This document shows positions 38,645 through 47,473 of a DNA stretch of 64,000 bases, piece by piece (within the stretch, counting starts at the first letter, position 1; every line of letters starts with the position of its first letter). The stretch comes from Anaerolineae bacterium. Its GTDB lineage: Bacteria > Chloroflexota > Anaerolineae > Promineifilales > Promineifilaceae. The position numbers were made by a program, and so were the translations under genes. The stretch spans positions 124,001-188,000 of the forward strand of contig JAMLHW010000006.1 of assembly GCA_023954475.1 (NCBI GenBank). Direction: 5' to 3'. Under the pieces are notes generated by a model. It was not told the DNA's origin. It ran no database searches and saw nothing but the letters and a program-made list of their open reading frames with translations.

Positions 38645-39889
38645 GTGATTGCTTTACCAGACGAATTCGTACTACCCGATTACACAGGCAATACTATTGG
38701 CAATATCCCGGCAACCGTCGCTGCGCTGCTCAATATTCCGTTTACCGGACTGCCACCGTTGCGTGATGCGTTTTGGCGACCATTGGCGGGCGACGTGCGG
38801 CGCGTCATTGTCATTTTGCTCGATTCGATGGGTGCAAATATTTTGGACCAAGAGCAGGAACGGATGCGTTTTTTCACTGACGAAGCAGCCGTTTTCGGCC
38901 GAATCACCTCAGTCTTCCCGTCGACAACCGTCAACGCGCTCTCCAGCGTTTGGACAGGAGCCGCGCCGGCGCAGCACGGCTTACTGGGTTTGCGTCTATT
39001 TCATTCAGAACAAGCCGTTTTATCATTCATGATCACGTTGAGCCCCAACTTTAAGCGCATATCAGATGCACTGGTCGATGCCGGTCTGGAGCCAGAATCC
39101 TTTCTCGCCTGGCCGGGTGTCGGCGAGCAGTTTACAGCAGCAGGGGTGCCGACCTACGCATTCAAAGGACAAGCTATCCTGGATTCGTCGTTGAGCCGAA
39201 TGCACGGGAGGGGCTTGACCGGGAACTACGGCGTTTTCAGCATGGCAGATATGCTCGTGCAAATGGGCGACTTGCTGGAACAAAAGCCAGGTGAGCCAAT
39301 GTATATCAACGGCTATTGGCCTACGATTGATACGATAAGCCATTTTCGCGGACCATTGAGCGCAGCCACATGCAGCGAAACGCGTACCTTGCTGAGCCAA
39401 ATCAAGGCGCTGCTTCTGGATGGATTGTCGCCACAAGCCCGTGTTGGGACTGTGGTTTTTCTGGTTGCCGACCACGGTCAGATTGTTGGCCCACATGATC
39501 AGCACGTTTATGTGAAGGATTATCCCCAGATTGTGGACGCGCAGTTGATGCGTTCGGCCGGTGAGCCACGTGTCGCCTATCTGTACGCACGGCAGGGCCG
39601 GGTTGAAGAGTTAATTGCACTGATCAATGAACAATGTGGCGATCGGTTGCTTGCTGTTTCGGCCGAATCCGTACTCAAATCCGGTCTATTCGGCCCGCCA
39701 CCCTATGCACCGGAAACCCGGCATCGGATCGGTGATGTTGTTGTCATTGCACGCGATCAGGCACTCTATCTCAACCCCGACGAAGAAGACTTGGCGATCA
39801 AGCGTATGGTCGGGCACCACGGCGGTTTGCACCCTGATGAGATGATTGTGCCCTGGATTGGTTTCCGGCTTGACCAGGTTGCCAATTAA
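38645..39889 (+). CDS. Type I phosphodiesterase / nucleotide pyrophosphatase family protein
   Basis: 414 aa from a GTG at 38645 with GGAGA about 8 bases upstream; an earlier in-frame TTG is unsupported. Alkaline-phosphatase superfamily signatures are present: metal-binding VILLDSMGAN, nucleophile Thr in FPSTTVNAL, DTISH, VADHGQ and GHHGGLH. It is predicted to be cytoplasmic or peripheral since no signal peptide is seen. Family members hydrolyse phosphodiesters, pyrophosphates or phosphonoacetate-type substrates. It precedes two lipid-related genes, so a phospholipid head-group or nucleotide-activated intermediate is a plausible substrate. Confidence 0.82.
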   Translation: MIALPDEFVLPDYTGNTIGNIPATVAALLNIPFTGLPPLRDAFWRPLAGDVRRVIVILLDSMGANILDQEQERMRFFTDEAAVFGRITSVFPSTTVNALSSVWTGAAPAQHGLLGLRLFHSEQAVLSFMITLSPNFKRISDALVDAGLEPESFLAWPGVGEQFTAAGVPTYAFKGQAILDSSLSRMHGRGLTGNYGVFSMADMLVQMGDLLEQKPGEPMYINGYWPTIDTISHFRGPLSAATCSETRTLLSQIKALLLDGLSPQARVGTVVFLVADHGQIVGPHDQHVYVKDYPQIVDAQLMRSAGEPRVAYLYARQGRVEELIALINEQCGDRLLAVSAESVLKSGLFGPPPYAPETRHRIGDVVVIARDQALYLNPDEEDLAIKRMVGHHGGLHPDEMIVPWIGFRLDQVAN

Positions 39890-39966
39890 AGAGGTGCGCG
39901 CTTGACAGGTAGAAGGACATTCGTTAGCATTCGACGAGATTCGACACGTGAAGTTGAGAGACCTTT

Positions 39967-40599
39967 ATGACGACATCCAGCTCCCCTAAACATGAGAAAA
40001 CAACACTGACGGATCTGCTGCGTGCCAATACAAAGTTCATCATTGATCCCATCGTATCGATGTTGGCACGATTGCATGTTTCGCCCGACTTACTGACATT
40101 GATCGGGTTGTTGGCGCATGTTTTGTTTGCATGGCTGATTATCAACGAACAGTTTCTCTATGCTGGTATTGCCATTATGATCTTCTCGCCGCTGGATGCG
40201 CTGGACGGTGCACTTTCGCGGAAATTGGGCCGTGTGCAAAATGGATTTGGCGCGTTTTTCGATTCGACGCTTGATCGTATTGCTGAGGTGATCCTTTTTG
40301 GGGGTTTCGTCGTTTATTTCACGCAGCTCGGTACAGAGCGTGGTGATTGGTTAACGCTTGCCGCATATCTCGCTCTGGCTGGTTCGATTATGGTGAGTTA
40401 TTCTCGTGCGCGTGCAGAAACACTGGGATTCAATTGCAAAGTCGGTTTGTTCAGTCGTGTGGAACGCTATATTCTCATTATCATCCTGCTGCTCATCGGC
40501 CGACCTGATTGGTTGGTCATTATACTGGCCGTAGGCACCTGGTTAACTGTAGTCCAGCGGGGCATACACGTGTGGAAACAGGCCCAGACCCGCAAATAG
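39967..40599 (+). CDS. CDP-alcohol phosphatidyltransferase family protein
   Basis: 210 aa with about five to six membrane helices. The family motif appears as DALDGALSRKLG ... GFGAFFDSTLDR: DxxDG, then Ser-Arg where Ala-Arg is usual, followed by GxxxDxxxD. All the Asp residues that hold the two metals are kept. The enzyme transfers a phosphatidyl group from CDP-diacylglycerol to an alcohol such as glycerol phosphate, inositol phosphate or archaeal-type acceptors. It lies 77 bases after the phosphodiesterase gene and 41 before lgt. Confidence 0.88.
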   Translation: MTTSSSPKHEKTTLTDLLRANTKFIIDPIVSMLARLHVSPDLLTLIGLLAHVLFAWLIINEQFLYAGIAIMIFSPLDALDGALSRKLGRVQNGFGAFFDSTLDRIAEVILFGGFVVYFTQLGTERGDWLTLAAYLALAGSIMVSYSRARAETLGFNCKVGLFSRVERYILIIILLLIGRPDWLVIILAVGTWLTVVQRGIHVWKQAQTRK

Positions 40600-40640
40600 T
40601 TACAGCTGTCGATCACTTGCCACTATTCCAATAAGGCCCT

Positions 40641-41807
40641 ATGAGTCAAAAACGCATTGAACCGTACTGGTACGTCATTGTCTTGTTGCTTGTCGTCATG
40701 GCGGGGCTGTTCGGCACACATCTTGTAACAGGATGGATGCCGAATCGTGTAGCATTTGCGATTCCTGTGGTGGGGCTGAGTGTCTATTGGTATGGCGTTG
40801 TCATCATGGGCGGCGTCATCCTGGGTTGCTATGTCGTAGCCAGCCTGGCCGAACAACGCGCACGCCACCTTTTCACGAGCGCAGTACCTGCCGCTATTCG
40901 CAAGCAACCCATCGACCAGCTCAAACTGGATAAAGAAATCGTCGCCATTTTGCGCAAAGCTAAAATCCAGACAACAGGTGAGTTGTTGTATCAGCGGGGA
41001 TTGAATCCGCGACGACTGGGACTCAGCAAAGAAGGTTTGGCTGTAGTGGCAGCGCAATTGCAGGCGCAGCAGGATATTGACGCTGCATGGATGGATGATC
41101 CTGTCTGGCGCAGCTGGAATCCCGAGTATGTCTGGACAGGCGTCATCTGGTGCATTGTGTTTGGTGTTATTGGGGCGCGTCTTTATCATGTGTTTACGCC
41201 GTCGCCGAGTATGGCGGCTTTTGGCATTGAATCACCGGCCGATTATTTCCGTAATCCTGAACAGTTGATCAATGTGCGTAACGGCGGATTAGGTATCTAT
41301 GGCGGCATCGTCGGTGGTTTGATTGGTTTGTTGCTCTTTGCGTGGCGAGCCAATATTTCATGGGTGCGTTGGGGTGACCTGGCTGTTGTCGGTCTGGCGC
41401 TGGGACAATTTATCGGCCGATGGGGGAACTTTTTCAATCAAGAGCTGTACGGACGTCCGACCGACTTGCCTTGGGGCATTGCCATTGATCGCCCGCTGGC
41501 AGGATTTGAAAGCTTTACGAATTTTCATCCTGCCTTTCTCTATGAGTCATTGTGGAATTTGCTGGCGTTCGGTGTTTTGTACTATCTGGCCCGTTATCGC
41601 GAAGATCGTTTGTTGCCGGGTGATTTGATAGCGTTGTATCTGATCTTTTACGGTATCGGCCGAATATTGCTCGAAACAGTGCGACTTGACAGCCGTGCTA
41701 TTGTTGTCGGTTCGGTTGCGCTACCGACGGCAAGCGTCGTATCCGGATTTATCGTGCTGGCAATGATCGTGTTCTTGATCGGCCGAAGGCTGCGCAAACG
41801 CAACTAA
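40641..41807 (+). CDS. lgt: Prolipoprotein diacylglyceryl transferase with inserted domain
   Basis: 388 aa, about 100 longer than usual. Core motifs are intact: SVYWYGVVIMGG near the N-terminus, RNGGLGIYGGIVGG, and the signature GRWGNFFNQELYGRPT. Residues about 72-163 are an insertion between the first helices. Its middle (IDQLKLDKEIVAILRKAKIQ and following GLSKEGLAVVAAQL) looks like a small helix-hairpin-helix or RNA-polymerase alpha-CTD-like unit. Lgt attaches diacylglycerol to the lipobox Cys of exported proteins; putative lipoproteins are encoded at 43464 and 62324. Four octamers lie in or near it. Confidence 0.9.
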   Translation: MSQKRIEPYWYVIVLLLVVMAGLFGTHLVTGWMPNRVAFAIPVVGLSVYWYGVVIMGGVILGCYVVASLAEQRARHLFTSAVPAAIRKQPIDQLKLDKEIVAILRKAKIQTTGELLYQRGLNPRRLGLSKEGLAVVAAQLQAQQDIDAAWMDDPVWRSWNPEYVWTGVIWCIVFGVIGARLYHVFTPSPSMAAFGIESPADYFRNPEQLINVRNGGLGIYGGIVGGLIGLLLFAWRANISWVRWGDLAVVGLALGQFIGRWGNFFNQELYGRPTDLPWGIAIDRPLAGFESFTNFHPAFLYESLWNLLAFGVLYYLARYREDRLLPGDLIALYLIFYGIGRILLETVRLDSRAIVVGSVALPTASVVSGFIVLAMIVFLIGRRLRKRN

Positions 41808-41966
41808 CTGTCCTACTCCTTTTCCCGACACAGATCAATCGCAAAACAAGCCACTAGATAGCAGCGAAATTCGTGCTGCGTTTAGCGTCCGGCATCCATA
41901 ACATGAAGGTTTAGCGTTGGGCAAGCACCGTTCGCCTGGCCTGATACGCTTTGGTAAACTTGACAT

Positions 41967-43307
41967 ATGAATGCGAGTACACGCACATCTCTCGTAACGA
42001 TAGTCATTGCTGTTGCGCTTGTCGCTGTTGCATTGCTGGCAATTACGCGCATTTATCGGGGTGACGGTCAGTTGCTGCGTGATGTCTCCGTAAGCCTGGA
42101 TACCGTTACGCCCAATGCGGATGGAGACAGTGACATTACACCGATTGTGTACGAAATTACGCGCAATGCTGATGTCTCGATCTATTTTGAAAATGAAGAC
42201 GGCGACCGCTACTATTTTCGCCAGGCCAAACCGCGCGGCGTTGGACAATATCGCGTTTTATTCAGCGGCGTCGTCGATGGATTTACCCTGTCGGGAGAGC
42301 AGATTCAGGGTGAAATCATGGCACGTCTTTTGCCTGACGACACATATAAATGGGCCGTTGAGGCAACCGATGAAGCAGGTCACAGCGAAGTAGTGTCAGG
42401 CACACTTACGGTTGCTGAGGGTGATACGGCACTGCCCGAAATGCGCGATTTTGTCATCGATAACACGATCTTCACACCGAATCGCGACGGCATTGCTGAC
42501 CGCACCCAAATTCAATTCAATCTGCAAAAAGAAGCTGCGACGCGTGTTTATCTAGAGATGCCTGATGGGGCGCAGATCGACATCAGTGAGTTGCCGCGTG
42601 ATGTTCCTCCAGATGAGCCGGGATGGCATATCTTTGATTATGAAGGCGGTGTCGATTTTGGCGCACAACCGCCGCCGGACGGCACCTATACTATTGTCGC
42701 GCTTGCTGAAGATGCTGAAGGGCAGAAAATGCGCGTCAGCGATGCGTTGACGATTCAATATGGCGGTGTGCCGCGAGCACGCATTCTCAGCCCGGTGACG
42801 GGTGACACATTTGAGTTGAGTGCCACGGCGGTACAGTTGTGTGACACGATTTTTTTTACGGTCACACTGGAGAACTACAGTGAAACACCGATTCGCACGA
42901 CAGGGCCGGAACCAGGCACGGTGTACGATTCGGACTGGAACTACAACACCCTGGGTTGGCACACTGAATCAGGTGCGTGGCGTCTGGCGGTCGGCTACGA
43001 GAATGAGATCAGCAATTATCCGTATCGCTGGGCGGTGGGGACGGATGCTGATCTGGAAGAGATCGACGGCTATCGTTACCTCATGCCGGGTGAACGCGCA
43101 GTGATCACCGGGGGTATTCGCATGACTGGTCCGTTTGGCGTGCGCAATCCTCAGCCGGTTTGGGTTGGTCTGATTCACGAAGATGTGGAAATCTCGCAAT
43201 TCAATAATCGTGTTGATCCGCATAGTATTCTGCTCGATTTGCCGGATGAAGGCAATTGGGAGACGTGTGAGCCACGTGTCATTCCGGAGCGATCCGATGA
43301 AGGATGA
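41967..43307 (+). CDS. Secreted/membrane-anchored protein with FlgD-Ig-like repeats
   Basis: 446 aa. One N-terminal transmembrane or signal helix (about 8-28) and an extracytoplasmic region with two repeats that each begin 'TPNxDGxxD' (VTPNADGDSDITPIVYEITR and FTPNRDGIADRTQIQFNL). This is a FlgD-Ig-like or surface-adhesin beta-sandwich start. The C-terminal half is beta-rich and has no known catalytic motif. The ATG lies exactly 6 bases after TAAACT (41955-41960), with TTCGCC 18 bases further up, suggesting a leaderless transcript. A terminator follows at 43412-43448. Function unknown. Confidence 0.65.
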   Translation: MNASTRTSLVTIVIAVALVAVALLAITRIYRGDGQLLRDVSVSLDTVTPNADGDSDITPIVYEITRNADVSIYFENEDGDRYYFRQAKPRGVGQYRVLFSGVVDGFTLSGEQIQGEIMARLLPDDTYKWAVEATDEAGHSEVVSGTLTVAEGDTALPEMRDFVIDNTIFTPNRDGIADRTQIQFNLQKEAATRVYLEMPDGAQIDISELPRDVPPDEPGWHIFDYEGGVDFGAQPPPDGTYTIVALAEDAEGQKMRVSDALTIQYGGVPRARILSPVTGDTFELSATAVQLCDTIFFTVTLENYSETPIRTTGPEPGTVYDSDWNYNTLGWHTESGAWRLAVGYENEISNYPYRWAVGTDADLEEIDGYRYLMPGERAVITGGIRMTGPFGVRNPQPVWVGLIHEDVEISQFNNRVDPHSILLDLPDEGNWETCEPRVIPERSDEG

Positions 43308-43411
43308 GCAGCAATTCGCTACTCGGCCGAATCATTTCCGACAAACGTGAAGCCATTATTAGCAGGCTTTAGCTGCATAACTGGACACCACTTATTGGTG
43401 GTAGAATCAGG

Positions 43412-43448
43412 CGAGTTTCGTAACCAAAACGAAACTCGTTTTTATTTT
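43412..43448 (+). terminator. Rho-independent terminator
   Basis: A perfect 10-base stem (43412-43421 with 43429-43438), a 7-base loop and TTTTTATTTT. It ends the transcript of the FlgD-Ig-like gene and shows that the next gene must start downstream of 43448. Confidence 0.9.
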
Positions 43449-43463
43449 CTGCGGAATGACAAC

Positions 43464-44702
43464 GTGACAATCAAGCAATCCCATCCCAACTCTTTTCGCG
43501 TGATTTTTCCGGTTATTTTGCTGTTGTTGGTGTGCTTGGGCGTGCTCATGTCAGGTTGTCAGTCATCTGATTCGGCCGAATCTGTTGTGACAGTTGAAAC
43601 AACTTCCATTGTCGAGGTAGAGGTGACCCGCGAAGTATTTGCAACGGTTCAGGTGCCGGTTGAATTGACCCGCCAGGTGTTCATCCCGGTCACGGAAACG
43701 CCTGTGCCATTGGGGTCAGTCGATCGGCCGATTCGTCTCGTATTTGCACCCGTCACTGAAGCAACAGCGCTGGCCGCTCGTTCTGTCGCTTTGGCTGCAG
43801 ACCTGGAAGCCGCCAGCGGCCTGAAATTTGAACGCGTTACGCCGGCGACTTATGCAGAGTTTATGGACGTAGCATGCACCAATTCGGCCGAAACCGTTGT
43901 CTTTATGCCCACACTGGCGTATCCATCGCTGGCAGACCAATGTGACCTGCAAGTGCAATATACAGGTCTTCGCGACAATTTGCCCTGGTCGGCATCCATG
44001 ATACTTGTCGAGCGCGAGGGCGGCCCCATAAGCGAACTTGCCGATCTCAATGACAGCATTTGGGGAACAGCTGATGCCAATGATTTGATTAACAGCCTCT
44101 ATTTCCGCGCCTTGTTTGCTGCCGAAGACATAAACATTGCATCAACGGTCAATTTCGATTCTTATCCCTCGGCTTTGATTGCCTTTGAGAACGGCGATTC
44201 CGAACTGGATTTCGTTACCGCACCGTACGTGCCGCCGATTTTGCCGTATGATGAGCGCCCCTGGCACTTTGGCGAAGACGATCCCGAGTTGTGGCGCGTT
44301 GTCAGCAATTTTCCGCGCCGCAGCGGTCAGGGCTTTGTCGTCGTTTCCGGTTATGTTGAAGACGGCGGTTATCATATACGCGATGCGCGATCGACCGTTT
44401 TGGACACTGCTACCCGTATTTTTATCGATACGGCTATTCTGGATTTATCGGCCCAAATGCCCAACGGAGCGGTAGCATTTGGGCCTGACATGCCCCTGGG
44501 ATTGGCGAACGAGGTCGGTGCTGCACTGACATCAATAGGCAGTATGACAACCTGTCCGCAATCGCTATGTGCGGGAGATTTGTTCGATTGGGAAGGCGTT
44601 GCCCCTGTCTCTAACGCCGCTTACGATCCGGTACGCTTTATTATCGATCAACTGAATCTCGATGAAGAAGCTATTATCAACACTCTTGAGAATGGACAAT
44701 AA
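43464..44702 (+). CDS. PhnD-like phosphate/phosphonate-type substrate-binding lipoprotein
   Basis: 412 aa from a GTG at 43464; the longer frame crosses a terminator. A signal peptide (PVILLLLVCLGVLMSGC) ends in a lipobox-like MSGC. Then comes a Val/Thr-rich stem (VEVTREVFATVQVPVELT) of a kind common in Chloroflexota lipoproteins. The globular part (RLVFAPVTEATALAARSVAL, LNDSIWGTADANDLINSLYF) matches PhnD/TauA-type periplasmic binding folds. No ABC permease or ATPase gene is adjacent, so the partner is unknown. The last 11 bases overlap the GT2 gene. Confidence 0.78.
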   Translation: MTIKQSHPNSFRVIFPVILLLLVCLGVLMSGCQSSDSAESVVTVETTSIVEVEVTREVFATVQVPVELTRQVFIPVTETPVPLGSVDRPIRLVFAPVTEATALAARSVALAADLEAASGLKFERVTPATYAEFMDVACTNSAETVVFMPTLAYPSLADQCDLQVQYTGLRDNLPWSASMILVEREGGPISELADLNDSIWGTADANDLINSLYFRALFAAEDINIASTVNFDSYPSALIAFENGDSELDFVTAPYVPPILPYDERPWHFGEDDPELWRVVSNFPRRSGQGFVVVSGYVEDGGYHIRDARSTVLDTATRIFIDTAILDLSAQMPNGAVAFGPDMPLGLANEVGAALTSIGSMTTCPQSLCAGDLFDWEGVAPVSNAAYDPVRFIIDQLNLDEEAIINTLENGQ

Positions 44703-45666
44703 CAACAGCAACGGCAAATTGTCGACGGTTTCTGCTGCAAACCCGGCAGTAACCGGTAGCTCGCTCGATGTTGCCGTCATTGTTGTCAGTTGGAATGTCC
44801 GCGATTATCTCGCAGATTGCCTGCAGTCGGTCAATGCCGAGTTGTTTCGTGCCGGATTGCGGGGCAAAATCTGGGTGGTTGATAATGGTTCAACTGATGG
44901 CACTCCGGAAGTGCTTCGCTCTTTGTTCCCCAACGTAGCCTTGATTGCCAATGACGGCAATCCTGGTTTTGGTGCCGCCAATAATCAGGGTATTCGCGCT
45001 GCACTGACCGCTTCACCCCGCTATCTGTTTGTTCTCAACCCTGATACGCTTATTCGACCAGGTGCCATTAAGGAACTGGTTGCCTTTTTGGACACACATC
45101 CCAATGTCGGTATGGTAGGGCCGAGCCTGATTTATGGCAGTGGCCGGTTTCAGCACAGCGCCTTTGCCTTTCCGGGTCTGCGACAGTTGATGTTTGAGTT
45201 TTTGCCATTGCCCGCACGCCTGTATGAAACGCCGTTGAATGGCCGTTATCCCCGACGTGCTTACAGAGGGACAGCGTTTGAGGTCGATCACACATTGGGT
45301 GCTGCGATGCTGGTACGGCGTTCGGTAGTTGAATCGACAAACGGCTTTGACGAATCGTTTTTCATGTATTGCGAGGAAATTGACTGGTGTTGGCGTATAC
45401 GGGAAGCGGGGTGGGAGATTTTTACGGTTCCTTCGGCCGAAATCATTCATTACGGCGGCGAAAGCACCAAGCAGATACAGAGTGAGTCGATCGTCAACCT
45501 GTGGGAGAGTCGTGCGCGGTTTTACCGCAAACACCACGACCGAATCCGGCTGCGTCTGGCACGACGTATCGTGCGTGCCGGCTTGACACGCAAAGCAGCT
45601 CAGGAAACGTTGCCTGAGTTAAAAGATGCGTATGAACGGGCGGCTGACGCGTGGGCGAAGCCGTAA
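44692..45666 (+). CDS. GT2 family glycosyltransferase
   Basis: 324 aa from the ATG at 44692; an ATG at 44662 gives 334 aa. GT-A fold signature: VAVIVVSWNVRDYLADCLQSV, VVDNGSTDGT, FVLNPDTLI (DxD-like), DHTLGAAMLVRRSV and FFMYCEEIDWCWRIREAGW. This resembles rhamnosyltransferase-type (WbbL-like) enzymes. It probably adds a sugar to a cell-surface glycan. Translational overlaps link it to the preceding lipoprotein gene and the next GT2 gene. Confidence 0.88.
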   Translation: MDNNNSNGKLSTVSAANPAVTGSSLDVAVIVVSWNVRDYLADCLQSVNAELFRAGLRGKIWVVDNGSTDGTPEVLRSLFPNVALIANDGNPGFGAANNQGIRAALTASPRYLFVLNPDTLIRPGAIKELVAFLDTHPNVGMVGPSLIYGSGRFQHSAFAFPGLRQLMFEFLPLPARLYETPLNGRYPRRAYRGTAFEVDHTLGAAMLVRRSVVESTNGFDESFFMYCEEIDWCWRIREAGWEIFTVPSAEIIHYGGESTKQIQSESIVNLWESRARFYRKHHDRIRLRLARRIVRAGLTRKAAQETLPELKDAYERAADAWAKP

Positions 45667-46523
45667 GTTGGCTGAAGACGGGTACCGGTTTGGCACAGTT
45701 TACAGATTTTTCTCCGGCAACGCTTGATTCGGCCGACCATTCGAACCAGCCCTCCATCTTTCCTGCCGCACAAACAGCTTCGCGGTGTCCCGAACTGACC
45801 ACAATTATTTTGACCTATAACGAAGCTGAACACATTATCGCGTGTATCGCCAGCATGAGCTGGAGCGACCGCATCGTCGTGTTTGATTCGTATAGTGATG
45901 ATGATACGGTGGCGTTGGCACGCGATGCAGGTGCGGAACTGTATCAGTCGCGGTTCGAAAACTACGCGCAGCAGCGCAATGCGGCGTTGGCAGCAGTGGA
46001 GACGGATTGGGTCTTTTTTGTCGATGCGGATGAGCGGGGTAGTGAGGCGCTATCGGCCGAAATTCGACAGGTCATTGCAGCACAGTCAGAGATGGGCTGG
46101 TACGTGCCGCGCCACAATTACATCTTCGGCAAGCTGACGCTTGGTGCCGGCTGGTATCCCGACTATCAATTGCGCCTTTTTCGCCATGGGCACGTGCATT
46201 ATGAGCGACCGGTGCATGAAATCGCCGTCGTCAATGGCGCAATCGGCCATTTGAAAAACCCATTGGTCCACTACAACTATCGCGATCCGGCGCATTTTCA
46301 CGCCAAGCAACGTGCCTACACCGACTATGACGCCGGGATTCTGTATGAACGCGGGATTCGGCCGAAACGCTACACACCGTTTACGCAGCCGTTGCGCCAC
46401 TTCTGGTGGCGTTATGTCACGCTCAACGGCTATCGCGACGGCTTACACGGCCTGCGTCTGAGCAGCTATATGGCGTACTATGAATGGATCAAGTACCGAA
46501 AACTGGCAGCGATCAGCGGATAG
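45651..46523 (+). CDS. GT2 family glycosyltransferase (WaaE/KdtX-like)
   Basis: 290 aa from a GTG at 45651, overlapping the previous gene by 16 bases. After a variable 45-residue N-terminus come TTIILTYNEAEHIIACIAS, VVFDSYSDDDT, QQRNAALAAVETDWVFFVDADER and the C-terminal HFWWRYVTLNGYRDGLHGL typical of the LPS-core beta-glucosyltransferase-like family. Donor and acceptor are not predictable. Three octamer copies lie in it. Confidence 0.88.
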   Translation: MGEAVSWLKTGTGLAQFTDFSPATLDSADHSNQPSIFPAAQTASRCPELTTIILTYNEAEHIIACIASMSWSDRIVVFDSYSDDDTVALARDAGAELYQSRFENYAQQRNAALAAVETDWVFFVDADERGSEALSAEIRQVIAAQSEMGWYVPRHNYIFGKLTLGAGWYPDYQLRLFRHGHVHYERPVHEIAVVNGAIGHLKNPLVHYNYRDPAHFHAKQRAYTDYDAGILYERGIRPKRYTPFTQPLRHFWWRYVTLNGYRDGLHGLRLSSYMAYYEWIKYRKLAAISG

Positions 46524-46553
46524 CTGTCAGCTTACAGCCGTCAGCTTTCGGCT
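46521..46553. repeat. Short degenerate tandem repeat after GT2 gene
   Basis: GCTGTCAGCTT, then CCGTCAGCTTTCGG: two imperfect copies of a GTCAGCTT unit that can also fold as small hairpins. Such repeats often sit between convergent genes. It separates the plus-strand GT2 gene from the minus-strand gene ending at 46552. Weak evidence for any function. Confidence 0.35.
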
Positions 46554-46797
46554 AAACGGTTGTGCGTTGCTCGCGATTGGCTCCTACTGTTTCCCAGGTC
46601 AATGTTTCTCGATTTAACAGCAATTCGCCGACATGTCCGTCGGGCAACATGACGAGAACGTGGAGGCCATCATCAGCAAACCAGTGACGGCCTTGCGATA
46701 CGGTGATCCAGGTTTCGGCCGATTGAATGCGGTGGATTTGGATGTGGGCATCGGCCGAAAACGTACAAGCAACACCAGCGAGATCGTGCGTTGTCAT
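46552..46797 (-). CDS. Small hypothetical protein
   Basis: 81 aa, soluble, with no signal peptide or Cys pairs. Predicted mostly beta (IQIHRIQSAETWITVSQGRH, HVLVMLPDGHVGELLLN). Its ATG directly follows the stop of the anchor-domain gene, so the two form a unit. Two octamers (46715, 46751) lie within it. I do not recognise the family. Confidence 0.55.
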   Translation of the reverse strand: MTTHDLAGVACTFSADAHIQIHRIQSAETWITVSQGRHWFADDGLHVLVMLPDGHVGELLLNRETLTWETVGANREQRTTV

Positions 46798-47382
46798 CTA
46801 CTTGATCGCAATTGGCACATACGCTTGCGGCGGCGGCAATTCATCCACGACGTAGATATCCAATGTCGTTATATTGGCTGCATCGCCTTGATTTGTCCCA
46901 TTGCCGTTAACCGAATTGCCTGCGCCATACAGTGTTTCAGTTGATGCGCTTCCCGGTGCTGTCCACTCAAAACTGAAGAACACGTCGCCATTGGCATCAA
47001 CCGGCTTGCGCATCGTGTGCGTGATTTCGCCGGATTCGACCCGCGTGTCGGTCGCGCCGGCGAGAATGTTGAGTGCGCCGGCTGACGCTGCCACATCCAG
47101 GCCACCACCTGGCGCAGGTGCGGCAGGGTTCAGCGCCTGGCCACCGGAAATTTTCAGCGTGTAGGTATGCGTGCTGCCGGGCAGGACAATTTGTGGGCCA
47201 AACATCGTCACGGTCGGCACAATGGCTGTAGCGTCATTATGGCATGCGTTGCAATAGATGCTGTCCTTGCCCGAAAAACCTGAAATACCGGTTGACAATG
47301 CGCCTACGCTGTGTGTCTGTAAGAGAAAGGCAGCGATCAGCAGCATGGATAGTGTCGCAATGATGGTGATCTTGAATTTCAT
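46798..47382 (-). CDS. Secreted protein with CxxCH motif (choice-of-anchor V-like domain)
   Basis: 194 aa from the ATG at 47382, preceded by AAGGAG. An N-terminal signal peptide (ITIIATLSMLLIAAFLLQ) is followed by GISGFSGKDSIYCNACHND, giving one CxxCH. Then a beta-sandwich with GGLDVAASAGAL and THTMRKPVDANGDVFFSFEW. This combination resembles 'choice-of-anchor V' proteins. CNACH could bind haem c, but the family use of the motif is uncertain. No cytochrome maturation genes are nearby. Confidence 0.7.
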   Translation of the reverse strand: MKFKITIIATLSMLLIAAFLLQTHSVGALSTGISGFSGKDSIYCNACHNDATAIVPTVTMFGPQIVLPGSTHTYTLKISGGQALNPAAPAPGGGLDVAASAGALNILAGATDTRVESGEITHTMRKPVDANGDVFFSFEWTAPGSASTETLYGAGNSVNGNGTNQGDAANITTLDIYVVDELPPPQAYVPIAIK

Positions 47383-47473
47383 AACATACTCCTTCGTGTT
47401 GGTGTGCTATCGTTTCAATTTGTGAAATTTGGTACACACGCCAGCCTATTGTAACGATTTTGACAGGCCGAGG

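Noticed and set aside
38280-38648. Open frame of 122 codons overlapping the S1-like start and the phosphodiesterase start
   Set aside because: It overlaps two better-supported genes on both sides, has no domain and no suitable start; it covers the divergent promoter.
41302-41340. Tyr in place of His in the Lgt GGLGIYGG motif
   Set aside because: Tyr at this place occurs in many Lgt proteins, so it is not evidence of inactivity.
41861-41880. Weak inverted repeat GCAGC/GCTGC after lgt
   Set aside because: Only 5 base pairs with a long loop and no convincing T tract; too weak to call a terminator.
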